Assembly: GCA_027488255.1 (NCBI GenBank)
Contig: JAIYBZ010000019.1
Location: 1-64,000, forward strand
Length of the DNA: 64,000 nucleotides
DNA from: Comamonadaceae bacterium
Lineage (GTDB): Bacteria > Pseudomonadota > Gammaproteobacteria > Burkholderiales > Burkholderiaceae_C
Direction of reading: 5' to 3'
The notes under the pieces were generated by a model. It had not been told where the DNA came from. It worked only from the letters and a program-made list of their open reading frames with translations, and made no database searches. Both the position numbers and the translations under genes were made by a program. This document shows positions 39,098 to 47,052 of the stretch, piece by piece (the stretch's first letter is position 1; every line of letters starts with the position of its first letter).

Positions 39098-39781
39098 TCA
39101 AGCCAAATGCTTGCCTGCTTCTCTGCGGGTGAGCCCAGAGAGCTGCTCGGCGTGTTGCTGCAAAAACGCCCTGACCGCTTCGGCTTGGCTTCGGGCATGG
39201 TCGCGCAAGGCCCATCCAATGGCTTTGCGAATGAAAAAATCGGTTTCACCCGCCAGAGCGAGTGCATAGCGAAACAGCCGCTGTTGGTCGGTGTGTTCGC
39301 GCCAACCCAGTTGGTGCAACATGGCCACGCGGCGCACCCACATGTGGGGATGCACCAAGCACTCGTCCATGGGCCGCTGGGCATCTTGGCCCGCGTTTTT
39401 GGCCCTCAGCACGATGTCGCCCACCACCCCCGCCAAACCATCTACGGTGTCCCACCAAGCGTCGGTTTGTACCCATTGCAACAGCTGGGGCAGCGCCGAT
39501 AGGTCCAAGCGTTTGTGGTGTTTGGCCAGCAAGTCGATCGCGGTGTAACGAAACTCTCGCTCAGGCAAGCGCCACAGCGCGCCGGCCAAAGCCAACAAGG
39601 CATCGGCATCCCCTGCAAATTTGGGCAAACCCTTCAGGGCCGCGCGCCGGGGCCCTGCACGGATGCCTAAAAACTCAAATTGGTCCAGCATGTAGGCCTT
39701 CATGGGCACGGCTTGCTGGGCGTCGGCCAGCGCCCGCAACGCGGCTTCAATGGCGGGCAACTCGGGCGGTTTTTTCGGCAT
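39098..39781 (-). CDS. DNA alkylation repair (AlkD-like) HEAT-repeat protein
   Basis: 227 aa. All-helical protein of the DNA alkylation repair family, with the conserved MKAYMLDQFEFLGIRAGPRR at the start and a series of HEAT-like helix pairs (WDTVDGLAGVVGDIVL; FFIRKAIGWALRDHA). Family members excise 3-methyladenine and N7-methylguanine. It lies 3 bp after the thioredoxin gene on the same strand, hence co-transcribed. Confidence 0.88.
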   Translation of the reverse strand: MPKKPPELPAIEAALRALADAQQAVPMKAYMLDQFEFLGIRAGPRRAALKGLPKFAGDADALLALAGALWRLPEREFRYTAIDLLAKHHKRLDLSALPQLLQWVQTDAWWDTVDGLAGVVGDIVLRAKNAGQDAQRPMDECLVHPHMWVRRVAMLHQLGWREHTDQQRLFRYALALAGETDFFIRKAIGWALRDHARSQAEAVRAFLQQHAEQLSGLTRREAGKHLA

Positions 39782-39784
39782 GGT

Positions 39785-40135
39785 TCAGCTCGACATCTTC
39801 GCCGAGATCAACGCCGAGATCAACGCCGACACCACGTCTTGCGTGGCCGTGGGGCGCACCACGCGGCCAACTTCTTGGCCATCGCGCAACACGATCAAAG
39901 TGGGCCAAAGCTTGACGCGGTAACTCCGCCCCAAAGCACGGCCGGGGCCATCTTCGACTTTCAGGTGTTGCCATTCGGGGTGCATGGCCAGTGCTTGGCT
40001 CACGGCTTCTTGTGCCGCGCGGCAGTGACCGCACCAGTCGGTGCCAAACTCCAGCACGGTCAGGCCGGGCCGGGCATCGACCTCAGATCGGCTTGGCGCC
40101 TCCAGGGCACTCAGGTAGGGCAAAGAGACAGACAT
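39785..40135 (-). CDS. Thioredoxin-family protein
   Basis: 116 aa from the ATG at 40135. A compact thioredoxin fold with active-site WCGHC and a cis-Pro segment (YRVKLWPTLIVLRDGQEVGR). The WCGHC centre is more oxidising-type than WCGPC. It is cytoplasmic (no signal peptide). It is the middle gene of a Crp/Fnr-thioredoxin-AlkD unit, suggesting a stress or redox role. Confidence 0.9.
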   Translation of the reverse strand: MSVSLPYLSALEAPSRSEVDARPGLTVLEFGTDWCGHCRAAQEAVSQALAMHPEWQHLKVEDGPGRALGRSYRVKLWPTLIVLRDGQEVGRVVRPTATQDVVSALISALISAKMSS

Positions 40136-40172
40136 GGCAGCAATGGCGTCAAGATGGACGCTGCAGCAGGGC

Positions 40173-40799
40173 TCAGACTCCCGCCAACTCCTGCAGCGCC
40201 TGCGGGTTGGGCAGACCCAAAACACGCCCAGCCCCAATGATAAGTTGCCGATCTCGCAAATGCCGCAACACCCGCGAGAAGGTTTCGGGTGCCATGCCCA
40301 ACTGGGCTGCAATGGTGCGTTTGCGCTCGGTCAATTTGACCGCCAAACCGCCCAACAACTCATCGGGTTGGGCATGGCGCAACAGCCACTCGGCACAACG
40401 CGCATCGGCATCTTTGGCCAAACGACTCACGCCCATCTCGGTTTGTTGTCGCTGCGATTGCGCCAAATCGTGCAGCAAGTTTTGCGAGGCCTTGGGCAAG
40501 CTTTTGACCTGTGCCAAAAATTCGTCCACATTCACAAAGCGCAGCTGCACATCGGTTTCGGCCACGGCATCGACCACATGCGGCAAACCCAACAAACCCG
40601 ATGCGGCTTCTAGCCAAAAAGGCCCTTCGGCCACGCCCAGTTGGTGGGCCATGTGGCCCTCTGCCAGCACACCCAAAAGCACGCGCCCTTGCACCACATG
40701 CACCACGCGGTCTACGGCAGCGCCTCGGTTCAGCAACACCGTTCCGGCGGGCAATGAAGTGAGGGGATCAACAGGGATGGCAAGGGTCGGGTCGAACAT
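40173..40799 (-). CDS. Crp/Fnr-family transcriptional regulator
   Basis: 208 aa from the ATG at 40799. An N-terminal cyclic-nucleotide-type beta barrel and a C-terminal winged helix with recognition helix ETFSRVLRHL. The E-x-x-SR pattern is that of FNR-type DNA readers of TTGA half-sites. It lacks the N-terminal Cys cluster that carries the Fe-S centre in FNR, so the signal is not oxygen through an FNR-like cluster. A matching FNR-type box lies about 40 bp upstream of its start, so autoregulation is likely. A GTG at 40844 would overlap that box and is disfavoured. Confidence 0.88.
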   Translation of the reverse strand: MFDPTLAIPVDPLTSLPAGTVLLNRGAAVDRVVHVVQGRVLLGVLAEGHMAHQLGVAEGPFWLEAASGLLGLPHVVDAVAETDVQLRFVNVDEFLAQVKSLPKASQNLLHDLAQSQRQQTEMGVSRLAKDADARCAEWLLRHAQPDELLGGLAVKLTERKRTIAAQLGMAPETFSRVLRHLRDRQLIIGAGRVLGLPNPQALQELAGV

Positions 40800-40837
40800 G
40801 ATGGGCCTGAATGTGCCAGAGCGCCGCCCTGCGGGCA

Positions 40838-40851
40838 TTGACACAAATCAA
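40838..40851. promoter_or_regulatory. FNR-type box TTGAC-N4-ATCAA
   Basis: TTGACACAAATCAA (minus strand TTGATTTGTGTCAA) matches the FNR/DNR consensus TTGAT-N4-ATCAA with one change. It lies 39 bp upstream of the Crp/Fnr gene and between it and the stop of the glycerate kinase gene, which ends at 40870. Confidence 0.6.
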
Positions 40852-40869
40852 AAACGCCTGCAAAGGGCG

Positions 40870-42168
40870 TCAAAGCACCAAGATGGCCCTGAAATCGTTC
40901 ACATTGGTGTGGGTGGGGCCCGTCACGACCAAATCATCGATGGCGGCAAAAAAACCATAGGCATCGTTGCGCTGCAGATGGTCGTCCACTTTGTGGCCCA
41001 AGGCGGCGGCGCGGCTCAGCGTATCGGGCGACACCCTGGCCCCTGCGTTGTCCTCGATGCCATCGATGCCATCGGTGTCAGCGGCCAACGCCCACACGCC
41101 GGGCTGGTCTTGCAAAGCCTGCGCCAAGCCCAAGCAAAACTCACCCGCGCGCCCGCCCCGACCGCGCGGAGTGCCCGCAGGCTGAGGCTTGAGGGTGACC
41201 GTGGTTTCGCCCCCGCTCAAAATCACACAGGGCTTTTGGAACGGGCCTTGCCCGCGGGCCGCTGCACGCGCCAAAGCCGCATGCACTTTGCCCACCTCGC
41301 GCGACTCGCCCTCGATTTCATCGCTCAAGATGTAGGCGTTCAAACCCTGTGCCCGAGCCGCCTCGGCGGCCGCCTCAAGAGACTGCTGGGGCGTCGCGAT
41401 CATGTGCAAGGCATGGCCCGTGAAGACCGGCGAACCGGGCTTGGGGGTTTCCCATGTGCCGGACTGCAAAGCGTGCAAGACCTCGGCAGGCACCGCAATG
41501 GCATAGCGCTGCAAGATCGCCAAGGCATCGCTGCACAGCGAGGCATCGGGCACCGTGGGGCCGCTGGCAATGATCGACGGATCGTCGCCGGGCACATCGC
41601 TGATGGTGAGCGTGACCACCCGGGCCGGCGCACAAGCAGCGGCCAAACGGCCGCCTTTGATGCGCGACAGGTGCTTGCGCACACAGTTCATTTCGGCAAT
41701 GTTGGCGCCACTGGCCAACAACTGGCGGTTGATGTCTTGCTTGAGCGCCAGGCTAATGCCCTCGGCAGGCAAGGTCAGCAAGGCCGAGCCCCCGCCGGAG
41801 ATCAGACACAAAACCAGATCGTCCGCCGTGAGGCCTTGGGCCAAGGCCAAAATGCGCTCGGCGGCTTGCAAGCCCGCAGCATCGGGCACGGGGTGTGAGG
41901 CTTCCACCACCTCAATGCGTTGCGGCAAACCCGACGGGCGTGGCGGCGTGTGGCCGTAGCGTGTGACCACCAAGCCCGAGAGGGGCGCGTCTTTGGGCCA
42001 CAAAGCCTCGACCGCCTGGGCCATGGCCCCGCCCGCTTTGCCCGCACCCAGCACCACGGTGCGGCCCTTGGGCGGCGGCGGCAAATGGGCGGCGGTGTTG
42101 TGCAGGGGCAAGGCGCGTTGCACGGCCACATCAAAGAGGTGGCGCAATGCAGATTGAGGATCGGTCAT
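40870..42168 (-). CDS. Glycerate 2-kinase / hydroxypyruvate reductase-type (MOFRL) protein
   Basis: 432 aa. DUF4147 N-terminal domain with VVLGAGKAGGAMAQA and CLISGGGSALL, then the MOFRL C-terminal domain (GTPRGRGGRAGEFCLGLA; DTDGIDG). The family phosphorylates glycerate to 2-phosphoglycerate and is sometimes labelled TtuD. In this window it could consume glycerate formed from glyoxylate, the end product of ureide breakdown. That link is an inference, since its neighbours belong to a CoA-lyase cluster. Confidence 0.88.
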   Translation of the reverse strand: MTDPQSALRHLFDVAVQRALPLHNTAAHLPPPPKGRTVVLGAGKAGGAMAQAVEALWPKDAPLSGLVVTRYGHTPPRPSGLPQRIEVVEASHPVPDAAGLQAAERILALAQGLTADDLVLCLISGGGSALLTLPAEGISLALKQDINRQLLASGANIAEMNCVRKHLSRIKGGRLAAACAPARVVTLTISDVPGDDPSIIASGPTVPDASLCSDALAILQRYAIAVPAEVLHALQSGTWETPKPGSPVFTGHALHMIATPQQSLEAAAEAARAQGLNAYILSDEIEGESREVGKVHAALARAAARGQGPFQKPCVILSGGETTVTLKPQPAGTPRGRGGRAGEFCLGLAQALQDQPGVWALAADTDGIDGIEDNAGARVSPDTLSRAAALGHKVDDHLQRNDAYGFFAAIDDLVVTGPTHTNVNDFRAILVL

Positions 42169-42189
42169 GGCAGGGTTTGGCCGGAAATA

Positions 42190-42213
42190 AAAAACCCAAG
42201 GATATCGGGTTTC
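42190..42213 (-). terminator. Weak hairpin between the Bug gene and glycerate kinase
   Basis: AAACCC/GGGTTT dyad in the 82-bp gap. The stem is short with only a TTT run, so read-through is likely. Confidence 0.3.
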
Positions 42214-42250
42214 GGCCCCCCAAAAACCATGACTGTGCGTGACGAAACGC

Positions 42251-43231
42251 TCAATCCGCCGAGATCTTCGCGTCTTGAATCACACGCCCCCAGTACGCCA
42301 GCTCTTTGCGGGTGTATTCGCCCAGTTGTGCCGGGCCCATGTGCTCCACCATCGTGCCCGCATCCTCGGCTTTTTTCTTCACATCGGGTGAAGCCAAAAT
42401 CTTGACGATCTCGTTGTTGAGTTGTTGCACCACCTCGTTGGGGGTTCCAGCGGGTGCATACAGCGCAAACCAAGAGTCGAGGGTGAAGTCCTTCAGGTCA
42501 GACTCGCGCGTGGTGGGCACTTGGGGCAAAGAGCTCAAACGGGCGTTACTGGTGACCGCCAATCCCTTGAGTTTGTCGGCCTTGATGTGGCTGACCACCG
42601 ATGCCGGGGTGGTGAAGAACAGGTCGACCTGGCCGCCCAACAAGTCTTGCACGGCAGGCCCTGCTCCTTTGTAGGGCACATGCGTGAGCGATGTGCCTGT
42701 CATTTGCTTGAAGAGTTCACCCGCGATGTGCTGAATCGAGCCGTTACCCGACGAGGCGTAATTGAGTTTGTCGGGATTGGCCTTGGCGAAGGCCACCAAC
42801 TCGCGCAGGTTATTGACCGGCAAATTACCACGCGCGGCCACCACTTGGGGCGCACGAGTGAGCATGGCCACAGGCGCGAAGTCTTTGATCGGATCCCAGC
42901 CCGCCTTTTTAAACAGGTGCGGGTTACCGACCTGATAACCGCTGTAGGCCAGCAGCAAGGTGTAGCCATCGGGCTTGGCCTTGGCCACTTGTTGGTTGCC
43001 AATGTTGCCCGAGGCCCCGGCTTTGTTCTCCACCACCACCGGTTGGCCCAGCGCCCGCGACAGCGGCTCGGCAATCAGCCGTGCTGTGAAATCGGTAGAG
43101 CCTCCGGGTGCACTGGGCACCACGATGGTGATGGTGCGTTCTGGGAATTTGCCTTGTGCCAGTGCAGACTGGCCCAAAAGCATGGCCACTGCGGTTGCGG
43201 TGGCACCGATGATCCATTGACGTCGTTGCAT
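42251..43231 (-). CDS. Bug-family periplasmic substrate-binding protein
   Basis: 326 aa. Signal peptide (AMLLGQSALAQGKFPER), then the TctC/Bug fold with ITIVVPSAPGGSTDF. It follows the VOC protein gene by 28 bp on the same strand. Together with the CoA-transferase and HMG-CoA-lyase genes upstream, it suggests uptake of a branched hydroxy-dicarboxylate or similar acid. No TctAB membrane genes are present in the window. Confidence 0.9.
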   Translation of the reverse strand: MQRRQWIIGATATAVAMLLGQSALAQGKFPERTITIVVPSAPGGSTDFTARLIAEPLSRALGQPVVVENKAGASGNIGNQQVAKAKPDGYTLLLAYSGYQVGNPHLFKKAGWDPIKDFAPVAMLTRAPQVVAARGNLPVNNLRELVAFAKANPDKLNYASSGNGSIQHIAGELFKQMTGTSLTHVPYKGAGPAVQDLLGGQVDLFFTTPASVVSHIKADKLKGLAVTSNARLSSLPQVPTTRESDLKDFTLDSWFALYAPAGTPNEVVQQLNNEIVKILASPDVKKKAEDAGTMVEHMGPAQLGEYTRKELAYWGRVIQDAKISAD

Positions 43232-43259
43232 AGTTGTCTCCTTGGTTTTTCAAAAAAAA

Positions 43260-43652
43260 TTAAATCAATACCGACAGCTCAATCAAATTGAAATCAGGGT
43301 CGCGGACATAAACCGAGCGGATCTTGGCGGTGGCGCCAGTGCGTACCACGGGGCCTTCCACAATCGGCCAATTGCAGGCTTGCAACTTCGCGACCACCTC
43401 CTCGAGAGGGAACTGGACGATGAAACACAAGTCGAGTGCGCCCGGTACAGGCAAATGGGCCTTGGGTTCAAATTCGCTGCCTTGCACGTGCAAGTTGATT
43501 TTTTGGTGGCCAAACTTGAACGCACGGCGTTCCACGGGTGGCGTCCCACCGATAAAGCTTTCAAGCTGCATGCCCAGCACACGGGTGTAAAAATCCACGC
43601 ATGCGGCTTCGCGTGAGGTGGTCAAGACCAAATGGTCAAGGTGGTCGATCAT
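43260..43652 (-). CDS. VOC-family (glyoxalase-like) protein
   Basis: 130 aa. The two beta-alpha-beta-beta-beta modules of the vicinal-oxygen-chelate fold are visible, from HLDHLVLTTSREAACVDFYTRVLGM to the C-terminal SVYVRDPDFNLIELS. A His in the first strand and a Glu in the last strand may hold a metal. It overlaps the lyase gene by 4 bp. It may be an isomerase, epimerase or dioxygenase of the pathway encoded by this operon. Confidence 0.85.
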   Translation of the reverse strand: MIDHLDHLVLTTSREAACVDFYTRVLGMQLESFIGGTPPVERRAFKFGHQKINLHVQGSEFEPKAHLPVPGALDLCFIVQFPLEEVVAKLQACNWPIVEGPVVRTGATAKIRSVYVRDPDFNLIELSVLI

Positions 43653-44590
43653 GCAGATGCCTTTCTCAATTCAGCCACCGACGGTGGCGCGGGGTGTAAA
43701 TCGGTGATCAGACCGCTCTTGGCAACCTGCCCTGGCACCACATGGCCCACGATGTCGGGCAAATGCCGTGCGATGGGCAACAAACGCTTCAGGTCAATGC
43801 CCGTGTCGTAACCCATGGCATCCAGCATGTGGATGGCGTCTTCGCTGGTGATGTTGCCGCTGGCACCCGGCGCATAGGGACAACCGCCCAGCCCGCCCAA
43901 GGAGCCATCAAAGCGGTCAATGCCCGACTGCGCAGCGGCCACGACATTGGCCAGTCCCATGCCGCGGGTGTTGTGAAAATGCAAAGTCAATTGCAACGAA
44001 GAAAATCTGGCCTGCAGCGCCTCACACATCTGCGCCACTTGCGCAGGGTGGGCCATGCCGGTGGTGTCACAAATCGTCAAGCCACGCACGCCCAAATCGG
44101 CAAAGCGTTGGGCCCATTGCATCACCTCGCTTTGGGGCACCTCGCCCTCCATCGGGCAGCCAAAACAGGCAGAGAGCGACACATTGATGGGCACCTGCCC
44201 ACCATGCCGTTCGATCACCTCGCGCAAGGCCGCAAAGCTGTGCTCGCGCGTCATGCGCAAGTTGGCCAGGTTGTGCGTCTCTGAAGTGGACATGACCAGA
44301 TTGAACTCATCTGGACGCGACTCCATGGCCCGCTCCGCCCCTCGCAAATTGGGCACCAGCACGGTGTATTCGACACCCGGCACACGTTCAATTCGGCCCA
44401 TCACTTCTTCGGCATCGCGCAACATGGGGATGGCCTTGGCCGAGGTGAAAGAGGTCACCTCGATCTTGGCGTAGCCGCATTGGCTAAGTGCATCGATCAG
44501 AGCCACCTTGTCGTCGGTGGGGACAAATTCCGGCTCCATCTGGAAGCCATCGCGGGTCACCACTTCGTTGAAATGAATTTTTTGTTTCAC
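43649..44590 (-). CDS. Hydroxymethylglutaryl-CoA lyase-like enzyme
   Basis: 313 aa from a GTG at 44590, behind GGGGAG. The frame is open 107 codons further upstream, but that part is antisense-like sequence inside the CoA-transferase gene. DRE-TIM metallolyase: HFNEVVTRDGFQMEPEF at the start (R and D catalytic), metal ligands in LHFHNTRGMGLAN, and the HMGL signature GGLGGCPYAPGASGN. It cleaves HMG-CoA or another 3-hydroxyacyl-CoA (for example citramalyl-CoA) to acetyl-CoA and a keto acid. It overlaps the CoA-transferase stop by 4 bp (GTGA). Confidence 0.9.
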   Translation of the reverse strand: MKQKIHFNEVVTRDGFQMEPEFVPTDDKVALIDALSQCGYAKIEVTSFTSAKAIPMLRDAEEVMGRIERVPGVEYTVLVPNLRGAERAMESRPDEFNLVMSTSETHNLANLRMTREHSFAALREVIERHGGQVPINVSLSACFGCPMEGEVPQSEVMQWAQRFADLGVRGLTICDTTGMAHPAQVAQMCEALQARFSSLQLTLHFHNTRGMGLANVVAAAQSGIDRFDGSLGGLGGCPYAPGASGNITSEDAIHMLDAMGYDTGIDLKRLLPIARHLPDIVGHVVPGQVAKSGLITDLHPAPPSVAELRKASA

Positions 44591-45819
44591 ACTCGGCTCC
44601 CCACAATGCCACGGCTTTTCAAAGACTCGATCTGGTCGGCTGTTAAACCCATTTCCGCCAAAATTTGATCGGTGTCTTGCCCCAGTTCTGGCGCGTTGTA
44701 CCGGTGCTGTCCCGGCGTTGCCGAGAGTTTCGGCACGATGCCAGGCACGGTCATCTGACTGCCATCGCTCAAGGTGAGGTTTTGCAACATGCCGCGTGCT
44801 TGGTAGTGCGGATCGGCGGCAATGTCGGCCACGGTGTAGATGCGCCCTGCGGGCACGCCGGCCTGGTCCAACGCCTCCAGCACCTCGGCAACGGGGCGTT
44901 GGGCGGTCCAAGCGCCAATCGCGGCGTCCAACTCAACCACGCGTGCCACACGGCCTGCGTTGTCGGCCAATGCCAGATCGTTGGCCAAATCGGGACGCTC
45001 GATCAAGCCCATCAGGCGCTTGAATATGCTGTCTCCATTGCCGGCCACCAAGGCATATGCGCCGTCCTGACAGCGGTAGGCATTGGTTGGCGCGATGCCC
45101 GGCAACGCGCTGCCCGCGGGTTCGCGCACCGCACCAAAGGCGCTGTATTCGGGCAGCAAACTCTCCATGCAATTGAACACCGCCTCGTACAAGGCCACAT
45201 CGATCACCTGACCTTGACCGGTGGCGTGGCGGTGCTGCAAAGCCAGCAAGATGCCGATGACCCCGTGCAAGGCCGACAGGGTGTCGCCAATGCTCACCCC
45301 CACCCGCACAGGCACGCGGCCCGGCTCTGCGGTGAGGTGGCGTAAGCCCCCCATGGCTTCGCCGATCACACCAAAACCAGGGCGGTTGCGGTAAGGACCA
45401 GACTGGCCATACCCACTGATGCGCAACACAATCAATCGGGGGTTGCGGGCCATCAAGTCGTCTGGCGACAGGCCCCAGCCTTCGAGCGCACCGGGTCGAA
45501 AATTTTCAATCAGCACATCGGCTTCCGAGGCCAAATGGCGAACCAAATCTTGTCCCTCGGGCGTGCGCAAGTCCAGTGCCAAAGAACGCTTGTTGCGTGA
45601 TTGCACTTGCCACCAGACCGAGGTCCCGTCCTTCAACATGCGCCATTTGCGCAGCGGGTCACCGCTGCTGGGCGGCTCGATCTTGATGACTTCGGCACCA
45701 AAGTCGGCCAGCGTTTTGGCAGCAAAGGGCCCTGCGATCAGCTGCCCCAGCTCCAGCACCTTCAGCCCTGCCAAGGCACTTGGCGGGAGCGTTGACTGCG
45801 AAAAATTTGCCGTGTTCAT
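44587..45819 (-). CDS. CaiB/BaiF family III CoA-transferase
   Basis: 410 aa. Typical start LAGLKVLELGQLIAGPFAAKTLADFGAEVIK and a conserved catalytic-Asp region (GVSIGDTLSALHG). It moves CoA between carboxylic acids, here probably activating the acid that the adjacent lyase cleaves. The LysR gene starts upstream on the same strand and ends 33 bp before this start. Confidence 0.92.
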   Translation of the reverse strand: MNTANFSQSTLPPSALAGLKVLELGQLIAGPFAAKTLADFGAEVIKIEPPSSGDPLRKWRMLKDGTSVWWQVQSRNKRSLALDLRTPEGQDLVRHLASEADVLIENFRPGALEGWGLSPDDLMARNPRLIVLRISGYGQSGPYRNRPGFGVIGEAMGGLRHLTAEPGRVPVRVGVSIGDTLSALHGVIGILLALQHRHATGQGQVIDVALYEAVFNCMESLLPEYSAFGAVREPAGSALPGIAPTNAYRCQDGAYALVAGNGDSIFKRLMGLIERPDLANDLALADNAGRVARVVELDAAIGAWTAQRPVAEVLEALDQAGVPAGRIYTVADIAADPHYQARGMLQNLTLSDGSQMTVPGIVPKLSATPGQHRYNAPELGQDTDQILAEMGLTADQIESLKSRGIVGSRV

Positions 45820-45852
45820 GCCGCGCAGTTTGCTGCGCAGTCAGAGTCAGGT

Positions 45853-46791
45853 CTATTTCTTAGTGGAACAGTGAGCCTTCGCATTTTGCGAAGGCGCATG
45901 CAGAAAGTCTCTGAACTCGGTGACCACCGAATCGGCTTCTTTGCGGATGGCCACTTTCAAGCACCGGTGCGCCCAAGCATCTGTCAAGGGACGCCAACCG
46001 AGCTTCATGGCGCGCACAATCGGCAGCGCCGCCTGTTTGGGCAACATCGCAATGCCCAAACCCGACACCACCATGTGGCCGACGGCGTCAAAACTGCGCA
46101 CTTGCATGCGCAACTTGAAAGGCCGCCCTGCCGCCATGGCCGCACTTTGTTGCTGATGCAGCAAGGCCGCCCCGGGGTTCAGACTGATCCAAGATTCATC
46201 CAGCGTCTGCGCAAAGCTGACCACTTTTTGCGCCATCAGATCATGGTCTTGGGGCAGGATCAGTACCAACTCGTCGCGCCGAAAATCAAGGACATCCAAG
46301 CCATCGGTGTTGGGGCCTTCCACAAAAATACCGACATCGGCTCGGCCTTCACGCAACGCCAACACCACTTGCTCAGACACTTGTTCTTCCAGATCGATTT
46401 GCACTTCAGGATGCAAGGCGCTGTACTTGGCCATCAAGGGTGGCAAAAATTGATTGATGGCCGCGGTCCCTGCGAACAACTGCACATGCCTGGCCACACC
46501 CACCTGAAGATCTGCCAACTCGGTCGCCAAAGCATCCATCTCTTGCAGCAAGGCCAAACCCCGCCGAAGAAAAACACGCCCAGCAGCGGTCATGGTCAAG
46601 CCTCGCGAATGCCGCTCAAACAACTGACAGCCCATGGCGGCTTCCAACTCTTTGAGGCGTCGACTGGCGGCCGGCAAAACCAAATTGCAATGTCGGGCAG
46701 CCGTGGTCAAACTGCCCGTTTGGGCACACAGCACCGTCAATCGTATGGAAACAAAATCGTATCGGGCCAGGTTGTAAGCAGGTGACGCCAT
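45853..46791 (-). CDS. LysR-family regulator of the CoA-transferase cluster
   Basis: 312 aa from the ATG at 46791, behind GAGGA. HTH region SLTTAARHCNLVLPAASRRLKELE and a LysR effector domain. It could be the first gene of the leftward LysR-CoA-transferase-lyase-VOC-Bug unit. It is also divergent from the 8-oxoguanine deaminase gene across a 261-bp gap, so control of either side is possible. No clear operator was seen in that gap. Confidence 0.88.
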   Translation of the reverse strand: MASPAYNLARYDFVSIRLTVLCAQTGSLTTAARHCNLVLPAASRRLKELEAAMGCQLFERHSRGLTMTAAGRVFLRRGLALLQEMDALATELADLQVGVARHVQLFAGTAAINQFLPPLMAKYSALHPEVQIDLEEQVSEQVVLALREGRADVGIFVEGPNTDGLDVLDFRRDELVLILPQDHDLMAQKVVSFAQTLDESWISLNPGAALLHQQQSAAMAAGRPFKLRMQVRSFDAVGHMVVSGLGIAMLPKQAALPIVRAMKLGWRPLTDAWAHRCLKVAIRKEADSVVTEFRDFLHAPSQNAKAHCSTKK

Positions 46792-47052
46792 GTAAGTCCT
46801 CAGGTAAGTCGACGCAGCAGTTGAGGGCAGTGTAAAACGGCTGCCCTGCCTTATTGAACCCATCCCTTGTTGCGCAGGGCGATCTTTTCAATTCGACGCG
46901 CCAAACCGGACTTGCTGACGTGCGGTGACTGCTTAAAATTGGGGCTTCAGCACAGCCCGGTACGCTCGGCAACGCGGTGCTCGCCCTCCTCGCTTCTGGC
47001 GAACCACAGGGGATTCGGCCGCGATGGATTCCCCCTTCCCGAGGACAAACCC

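Noticed and set aside
39991..41898. A 635-codon open frame on the plus strand
   Set aside because: It spans the opposite strand of the thioredoxin, Crp/Fnr and glycerate kinase genes and has no protein-like segments.
44591..44911. N-terminal extension of the HMG-CoA lyase frame
   Set aside because: It lies inside the CoA-transferase gene, is Arg/His-rich and unlike any lyase N-terminus. The GTG at 44590 has a good binding site.
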